The notes beneath the pieces are model-generated. The model saw nothing but the letters and a program-made list of their open reading frames with translations. It had not been told where the DNA came from and did not search any database. 64,000 nt of DNA, from NCBI RefSeq assembly GCF_018780565.1, contig NZ_JADMJN010000003.1, positions 496,001 through 560,000 on the forward strand, written 5' to 3'. The stretch is from Rhodoferax sp. (GTDB lineage Bacteria; Pseudomonadota; Gammaproteobacteria; Burkholderiales; Burkholderiaceae_C). The number at the start of each line of letters is the position of its first letter. Positions within the stretch are counted from its first letter, which is position 1. Shown here in pieces: positions 59,304 through 64,000 of this stretch. The position numbers and the translations under genes are program-made.

Positions 59304-61277
59304 CTAGACGCTGACGGGCTTGCCCAGTTCTTCCCAGCGTTCCAGCGCGGCCATCAGTTCGTCATCAATCTGCGTGCTGCGATTGGCCAGCTGCATGGCG
59401 CGTGCACTGTCGCTGCCGTAAAGGCTGCCATCCGCAAGTGCTTCGTTGATGCCTTGCTGCTCGGCTTCGAGTGCGGCGATGGTGGCGGGCAGGCCATCGA
59501 GTTCGCGCTGCTCCTTGAAGCTGAGTTTGCGGGTTTTGACCGCAGGGGCCGTTGCTGCGGCAGCCGGTGCGGGCGCAGGTGGTGTGGCTTGCTCTGCTTT
59601 TGCTAGCTGATCACGCCCGAAATTAAAGGGCTTGGACCCTTTTTGGCCCTTGCCTTCAGCAATGTCGTTGGCGCGCTTGCTCTGCGTCAGCCAGTCGCTC
59701 ACGCCGCCTTCGTACTCGCGCCATTTGGCATCACCTTCATAAGCGATGGTGCTGGTGACGACGTTGTCCAGGAAGGTGCGGTCGTGGCTCACCAGGAACA
59801 CCGTGCCGTCATAGCTTTGCAGCAGGTCTTCCAGCAGCTCCAGGGTGTCAATGTCCAGATCGTTGGTGGGTTCGTCCAGCACCAGCACATTGGCAGGGCG
59901 GGCAAACAAACGTGCCAGCAGCAGGCGGTTACGTTCGCCACCGCTCAAAGACCGCACGGGCGAATTGGCCCGGGCCGGCGAGAACAAAAAGTCGCCCAGA
60001 TAGCTCTTGACGTGCTTTTTCTGGTTGCCAATTTCGATCCACTCGCTGCCGGGGCTGATGAAGTCTTCCAGCGTGGCGTCCAGGTCCAGCGCGTTGCGCA
60101 TCTGGTCAAAGTAGGCCACCGTCACGTTGGCGCCCAGCCGCACCGTGCCCCAGGGGCTGTGGCCGGGTTCGGGTGCGGGCGAGTTGGCGGGTGCGGGGTC
60201 GGCCTTGTGCTCACCCAGGATGAGCTTGAGCAAGGTGGTCTTGCCAGCACCGTTGGGACCCAACAGGCCAATCTTGTCGCCGCGCAGAATCGTGGCGGAG
60301 AAGTCGCGCACGATGGTCCGATCGCCAAAGGTCTTGGTGACATGGGTCATCTCCGACACCAGCTTGCCGCTCTTGTCGCCACTGCTGACATCCATGTTGA
60401 CGCTGCCCACCACGTCGCGCCGTGCCTGGTGTTTGGCACGCAACTCACCCAAGCGCACGATGCGGGCCTGGGCACGGGTGCGCCGGGCTTCAACGCCCTT
60501 GCGAATCCAGATCTCTTCTTGTGCCAGCAGTTTGTCGGCCCGCGCATTGATGACGGCTTCCTGCGCCAGTTGCTCTTCTTTTTGCAGCAGGTAGGCGGCA
60601 AAGTTGCCGGGATACGAGAGCAATTGCCCCCGGTCCAGCTCCACGATGCGGGTGGCCACGTTGTCCAGAAAGGAGCGGTCGTGGGTGATGGTGATGATGC
60701 TGCCCTTGAATTCGACCAGCAGGCCTTCGAGCCATTCGATGGAGTCCAGGTCCAGGTGGTTGGTGGGCTCGTCCAGCAGCAGTACATCGGGTTGTGCGAC
60801 CAGTGCCTGGGCCAGGGCGACACGCTTTTTGGTGCCGCCGGACAAGGTGCTGACGATCGCATCAGGGTCCAGATGCAGGCGGTGCAGGGTCTCGTTCACC
60901 CGCTGTTCCCAGTTCCAGCCGTCCAGTGCTTCAATCTCGCTCTGCATGGCATCCAGATCGCCATGGCCTTGGCAGTATTCTTCAATCAGGCCAATAACCC
61001 TTGCCAAACCTGCACTGACAGCTACAAAAATTGTAGCTTCTGCGTCGAGCGCGGGTTCTTGCGCGACGTAGGCGATACGGATGTTGTTCTGGACCTGCAC
61101 GGAGCCGTCATCGGGCTTCTCCATACCGCCCAAAATTTTGAGCATGGAGGATTTGCCAGTGCCGTTGCGTCCGATCAAGCCGACGCGTTCGGCAGTTTCA
61201 AGGGAAAAACCAGCGTGGTCGAGCAGGGCAACGTGCCCATAAGCCAGCTGGGCGTCAAGTAAGGTGATAAGTGCCAT
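59304..61277 (-). CDS. uup: ABC-F ATPase, Uup
   Basis: A 657-residue cytoplasmic ATPase with two ABC domains and no membrane part. Walker A motifs are GRNGTGKSS and GPNGAGKTT. The signatures are LSGGTKKRVALAQAL and LSGGERNRLLLARL, and both Walker B motifs end in DEPTN. A charged, Ala-Pro-rich linker and a C-terminal coiled coil follow, as in Uup. Uup acts on ribosomes or DNA and affects transposon excision. The ATG at 61277 (MALITLLDA) is preferred over the longer reading. A short hairpin inside the gene (61021-61037) resembles the dispersed repeat but encodes conserved residues. Confidence 0.93.
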   Translation of the reverse strand: MALITLLDAQLAYGHVALLDHAGFSLETAERVGLIGRNGTGKSSMLKILGGMEKPDDGSVQVQNNIRIAYVAQEPALDAEATIFVAVSAGLARVIGLIEEYCQGHGDLDAMQSEIEALDGWNWEQRVNETLHRLHLDPDAIVSTLSGGTKKRVALAQALVAQPDVLLLDEPTNHLDLDSIEWLEGLLVEFKGSIITITHDRSFLDNVATRIVELDRGQLLSYPGNFAAYLLQKEEQLAQEAVINARADKLLAQEEIWIRKGVEARRTRAQARIVRLGELRAKHQARRDVVGSVNMDVSSGDKSGKLVSEMTHVTKTFGDRTIVRDFSATILRGDKIGLLGPNGAGKTTLLKLILGEHKADPAPANSPAPEPGHSPWGTVRLGANVTVAYFDQMRNALDLDATLEDFISPGSEWIEIGNQKKHVKSYLGDFLFSPARANSPVRSLSGGERNRLLLARLFARPANVLVLDEPTNDLDIDTLELLEDLLQSYDGTVFLVSHDRTFLDNVVTSTIAYEGDAKWREYEGGVSDWLTQSKRANDIAEGKGQKGSKPFNFGRDQLAKAEQATPPAPAPAAAATAPAVKTRKLSFKEQRELDGLPATIAALEAEQQGINEALADGSLYGSDSARAMQLANRSTQIDDELMAALERWEELGKPVSV

Positions 61278-61287
61278 GTGGGCAGGA

Positions 61288-62181
61288 TTATCCCTTGTCC
61301 AGCCGATGGCTGCTGCCCTTGACCGAGTCAAGCCAGCCTCGGGGTGACAGCCCCACTTTTTGCGAAAACACCCGCGACAGGGCCGACGCGTTGGCATAAC
61401 CCAATTCATCGGCCACATATTTGACCGAGCGGCCGTTGCGCAACTGTGCCTGGGCGATCGTTATGCGCCAGTTTGAAAGGTAGTCAGCGGGCGTTTCGCC
61501 CACCACGGCCTTGAATCTGGTCGCAAATGCGCTGCGCGACATGCCCGCCTGCGCCGCCATGCCTTCCAGCGTCCAGCGTTCTCCTGGTCCCTCGTGCATG
61601 GCTGTGAGCGCGCGGGCCAGTGCCGGATCGGCCAGCCCCGTCAGCAGGCCGGTCGCGATGCCGCTCTCAGCAGGGTGATCCAGCAGCCAGCGCAACAACT
61701 GCAGCAGCACCACCTCGAACAAACGGTCTGCCAGCAAACGATGCCCGCAGCGAGCCCGGTCGGTTTCAGCGAACAGCAAGGCCAGAGATTGCTCCAGACC
61801 CTCCACCTGGCGCAGTGGCAAGAGCACCAGCGCGGGCAGTGCGCGCGCCAGCGGATGGCTGCTGCCGCCATCAAAGTCCAGTGCGGCACAGGTGAAGTCG
61901 GAGCCTTCCGAGGGTGCGTTGTGAAATTCGTGTGCCATGGGGCGCGGATAAAACAGCAGCGTTGGCTCGCGTACTTCTATCCGGCGCAACAGCCCGGCAC
62001 CCTTGCGGTGTGTGAGGACCATCTCGCCGCGGCGAAGCACATGCAAAAAACCGCGTCCCGGCGCGGCCGCGTAGGTCGTCACGCCGCACAAAGGCCCCGA
62101 GTGAAACAAGTGGGCTCGAACCCGAAACCGTGCCAGCAGGGCGGAGATCCGATCAATCGGTGCAGACGACGCATTGATCAT
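61288..62181 (-). CDS. AraC-family transcriptional regulator with cupin sensor
   Basis: A 297-residue regulator. The N-terminal AraC-type cupin (FLHVLRRGEMVLTHRKG) is followed by two C-terminal helix-turn-helix motifs. The second includes VKYVADELGYANASALSRVF, and AFATRFKAVVGETPADYL lies in the first. It is divergent from the AhpD-like gene and probably controls it. The intergenic region has four phased TAC(G/T)AA repeats. It lies 10 bases upstream of uup but in its own promoter context. Confidence 0.92.
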   Translation of the reverse strand: MINASSAPIDRISALLARFRVRAHLFHSGPLCGVTTYAAAPGRGFLHVLRRGEMVLTHRKGAGLLRRIEVREPTLLFYPRPMAHEFHNAPSEGSDFTCAALDFDGGSSHPLARALPALVLLPLRQVEGLEQSLALLFAETDRARCGHRLLADRLFEVVLLQLLRWLLDHPAESGIATGLLTGLADPALARALTAMHEGPGERWTLEGMAAQAGMSRSAFATRFKAVVGETPADYLSNWRITIAQAQLRNGRSVKYVADELGYANASALSRVFSQKVGLSPRGWLDSVKGSSHRLDKG

Positions 62182-62190
62182 GTGATTTTG

Positions 62191-62228
62191 TACGAATAGA
62201 TACGAAAAATATACGAAATGATACTAAT
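62191..62228. promoter_or_regulatory. Phased TACGAA repeats between AraC and AhpD-like genes
   Basis: TACGAA occurs at 62191, 62201 and 62212, and TACTAA at 62223. The intervals are 10, 11 and 11 bases, one helical turn each, so the repeats all face the same side of the DNA. They lie close to the araC start (62181) and 76 bases before the divergent gene. They are good candidates for AraC-family operator half-sites. Confidence 0.65.
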
Positions 62229-62303
62229 GGTACATGCCTTCCTCGCAAACTTGCCGTGTGCACTTTTGCACGGCTTCTCGTAACGCCATTGAAAGAAACC
62301 AAC

Positions 62304-62849
62304 ATGTCACGTGTTCAACTCATCAACCCCGCCCAAACCACGCGCGAACGCCAGGTGCTGCTGGACCAGATCCAGGCCGCCTTTGGCGCCACACCGAATA
62401 TGTTCAAGGCGGCTGCCAACTCGCCCGCTGCCCTGCAGAGCATGGCCGGGTCTTTCCGGGCCTTGGGTGCCGGCATTCTGGACGCCAAGCTGAGCGAGCA
62501 AATTGCGGTGGCGATCGCGCAACGCAACCGCTGCGAATACTGTTTGGCGGCCCATACCGCATTGGGCAAGGGCGCAGGTGTTTCCGCAGAGGAACTGGCT
62601 GACGCTCAGTCCGGGCAGTCCAAAGACCCCCGGACTGCGGCGGCCTTGACCTTCGCGCTCAAGGTGGTGAGTCAAAGAGCGCAACTGAGCGATGCCGATG
62701 TGCAGGCACTGCGCGCTGTGGGTTTTGATGATGAGCATGTCGTTGAAATCCTGGCCCATGTGGCCTTGAACTTGTTCACCAACTACATCAATGTGGCGTT
62801 TGATGTGCCGGTGGACTTTCCCCCGGTGAAACTCAAGCCGGTGGACTGA
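62304..62849 (+). CDS. Carboxymuconolactone decarboxylase/AhpD-family protein
   Basis: A 181-residue protein of the AhpD/CMD fold. The redox CxxC motif is intact in RCEYCLAAHT, with the downstream His of the AhpD-like proton relay. Such proteins often act as alkylhydroperoxidases. The N-terminus reads MSRVQLINPAQ and the family block GATPNMFKAAANSPAAL is clear. The ATG at 62304 has AAAGAAA upstream. It is the likely target of the divergent AraC regulator, perhaps in response to an organic or peroxide signal. Confidence 0.9.
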   Translation: MSRVQLINPAQTTRERQVLLDQIQAAFGATPNMFKAAANSPAALQSMAGSFRALGAGILDAKLSEQIAVAIAQRNRCEYCLAAHTALGKGAGVSAEELADAQSGQSKDPRTAAALTFALKVVSQRAQLSDADVQALRAVGFDDEHVVEILAHVALNLFTNYINVAFDVPVDFPPVKLKPVD

Positions 62850-62919
62850 CCTGCATCAGCTTGGGTATTCGTGCCAGAATGTTGAAACGAATTCAACGAC
62901 AACCGAGCGGGAGGCTGCA

Positions 62920-64000
62920 ATGCAAAGCGTCAAGGTCCATGGCAATGAACCTAATGCCGAGGTGCTTAGTGCCATCATCAAAGCGGGTGAGCGTTTTTCC
63001 ATCATTGCCTCCCAGGACATTGTTGACATTCGGGATATCAAACTCTGGGCCAAGGGCCAGCCAGTAACGTCTTCCTTGCAGCACCGCCTGCTGAACCGCA
63101 AACTCAAGCACCCCCTTGAAGCCTGCCTTGCCGTGGAAGATGGCGTCACACTCTTTAGCTTGCAGGAAGATCTGCAAGGCTTCCTGGACGGCGATTCACC
63201 TTTGGGCATGGCCTTGCGCCCCTGGGCTCCCATGCTCATGAAAAACCTCAAGCAGCTGCCATTGCATTCGGTGGCGCAGTTGCTGCTGACAACCGCATTG
63301 GCCACGCGCCCCGACAGCCTGCCGCATGCGGTAGCCGCAATGGCCTTGGCTGGCGCCGCCGCCGACGGGCCTACCTATGCGGTGGACGTGCGCCTGGCCA
63401 TGCTGGGCGGGCTGTTGCACGATATTGGTGAGGTTTACATTCACCCCCAGTATGTGGATCTGGAAGGGCCGATGGACCTGGTGACCCACAAGCACCTGAT
63501 CGTGCACCCCCGGATGGCGCAGATGTTGCTGAGCACCACCACGGATTACCCGGAGGAGTTGTGCCTTGCCATCGGAGAACACCACGAGCGTGTCAACGGG
63601 TCGGGTTACCCTGCGCGCCTGTATCAGCACAACAGTTCGGCACTGGGCCGCCTGCTCTCCGTGGTGGAAACTACTCTGGGCATTGTGCGTTCACCGTACG
63701 CGCCGATCACGCGTGCGAGTTTTGCATTGCGTGTGGTCCCCGGCGAGTTTGATCCCAACTGGACCAGTTTCGTCTGCAATCTCACACGCAACGTTGATGA
63801 GACCTTGCTGCCCGACCGTAGCTCTGATCTCCCTCTGGAAGGTTCGCTGCTGGATCACATTGACCAGCGTATCGAGCAGACGGATGTGTTGAAGGCAACG
63901 TTGAAGGCACAGGGGCGGGATGGCCCCATTCTGGACATTGTCGACACCGCATGGTTTCGACTGACGCGACTGCGTGTGGCCTGGAATGCCTTGGGCTTCT
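62920..64000 (+). CDS. HD-GYP domain protein, 3' truncated
   Basis: The first 360 residues of an HD-domain protein that runs off the window. The HD motif LLHDIGEVYIHP and the later HHERVNGSGYP are those of HD-GYP c-di-GMP phosphodiesterases. The N-terminal 130 residues are unassigned. The start at 62920 is supported by GGGAGG at 62909-62914. It would degrade c-di-GMP or act as a degenerate sensor. The metal-binding residues seen are intact. The GYP residues occur in a proper context, so activity is plausible. Confidence 0.85.
   Translation, partial: MQSVKVHGNEPNAEVLSAIIKAGERFSIIASQDIVDIRDIKLWAKGQPVTSSLQHRLLNRKLKHPLEACLAVEDGVTLFSLQEDLQGFLDGDSPLGMALRPWAPMLMKNLKQLPLHSVAQLLLTTALATRPDSLPHAVAAMALAGAAADGPTYAVDVRLAMLGGLLHDIGEVYIHPQYVDLEGPMDLVTHKHLIVHPRMAQMLLSTTTDYPEELCLAIGEHHERVNGSGYPARLYQHNSSALGRLLSVVETTLGIVRSPYAPITRASFALRVVPGEFDPNWTSFVCNLTRNVDETLLPDRSSDLPLEGSLLDHIDQRIEQTDVLKATLKAQGRDGPILDIVDTAWFRLTRLRVAWNALGF

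Noticed and set aside
61021..61037. GCTACAA/TTGTAGC hairpin in uup as a repeat copy
   Set aside because: The hairpin matches the repeat edge, but the encoded residues (after the first Walker A) fit the Uup family. Only the edge stem is present, so I did not list it as a copy.
1..64000. CRISPR arrays, insertion sequences, prophage or integrase genes
   Set aside because: I saw no regular spaced repeats, no transposase or integrase, and no phage structural genes.

Overview
The window is a 64 kb stretch of chromosome from a betaproteobacterium of the order Burkholderiales, most likely family Comamonadaceae (Rhodoferax/Polaromonas-like). The evidence is high G+C content, betaproteobacterial protein types throughout (DUF1631, DUF1653, YceH, paired pimeloyl-CoA-type acyl-CoA dehydrogenases), and a dispersed repeat of about 60 nt built around GCTA...TAGC that I associate with this family. 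The genus is inference. No rRNA, IS element, prophage or CRISPR array is visible. There is one tRNA (Leu-CAA). Both ends cut a gene: a quinone oxidoreductase at base 1 and an HD-GYP protein at base 64000.

Layout. 1-3.2 kb: a quinone oxidoreductase tail, then a c-di-GMP-I riboswitch leading a soluble histidine kinase and a receiver-TPR protein. 3.2-9.5 kb: a Na/Pi-cotransporter-like protein, then the leftward run ribF-ileS-lspA. 9.6-18 kb: an HNH nuclease, a DUF1631 protein, a Tat-type lipoprotein hydrolase, two acyl-CoA dehydrogenases, yceH and purN. 18-23 kb: a complete MacAB/TolC-like efflux operon. 23-31 kb: an RsmB-like methyltransferase, a fatty acid desaturase, tRNA-Leu, cysM, a Nudix hydrolase, tusA and valS. 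31-35.4 kb: a leftward operon of TonB receptor, YfiR and GGDEF-EAL protein. 35.5-39 kb: a perfect FNR-type box, then rubrerythrin, an Fe-S oxidoreductase, DUF3501 and the peroxide-stress gene yaaA. 39-41.7 kb: an alpha/beta hydrolase, queF and a dienoyl-CoA isomerase-like gene. 41.7-46.7 kb: an accessory defence/addiction island holding a hybrid AbrB/CcdA antitoxin, a CcdB toxin, a large MmeI-like restriction-modification protein and a MntA/HepT pair. 46.7-64 kb: dinB, a UbiA-type prenyltransferase, a Pat-like acyl-CoA synthetase/acetyltransferase, lldD, a protease-FHA pair, phosphofructokinase, an enoyl reductase-like gene, two lipoproteins, uup, an AraC regulator divergent from an AhpD-like gene, and the HD-GYP gene.

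Themes. (1) Cyclic di-GMP: an RNA sensor, a dual synthase/hydrolase with a periplasmic YfiR partner, and an HD-GYP hydrolase all lie here. (2) Low-oxygen and peroxide defence: the FNR box, rubrerythrin module and yaaA are adjacent. (3) The island at 41.7-46.7 kb is the most unusual region. Its antitoxin joins two unrelated antitoxin types. Its restriction gene carries in-frame palindromic elements that share a conserved core. Its MntA/HepT pair lies between two copies of a 61-bp segment. (4) The dispersed GCTA repeat has also supplied a stop codon, a start codon and a protein C-terminus to neighbouring genes.
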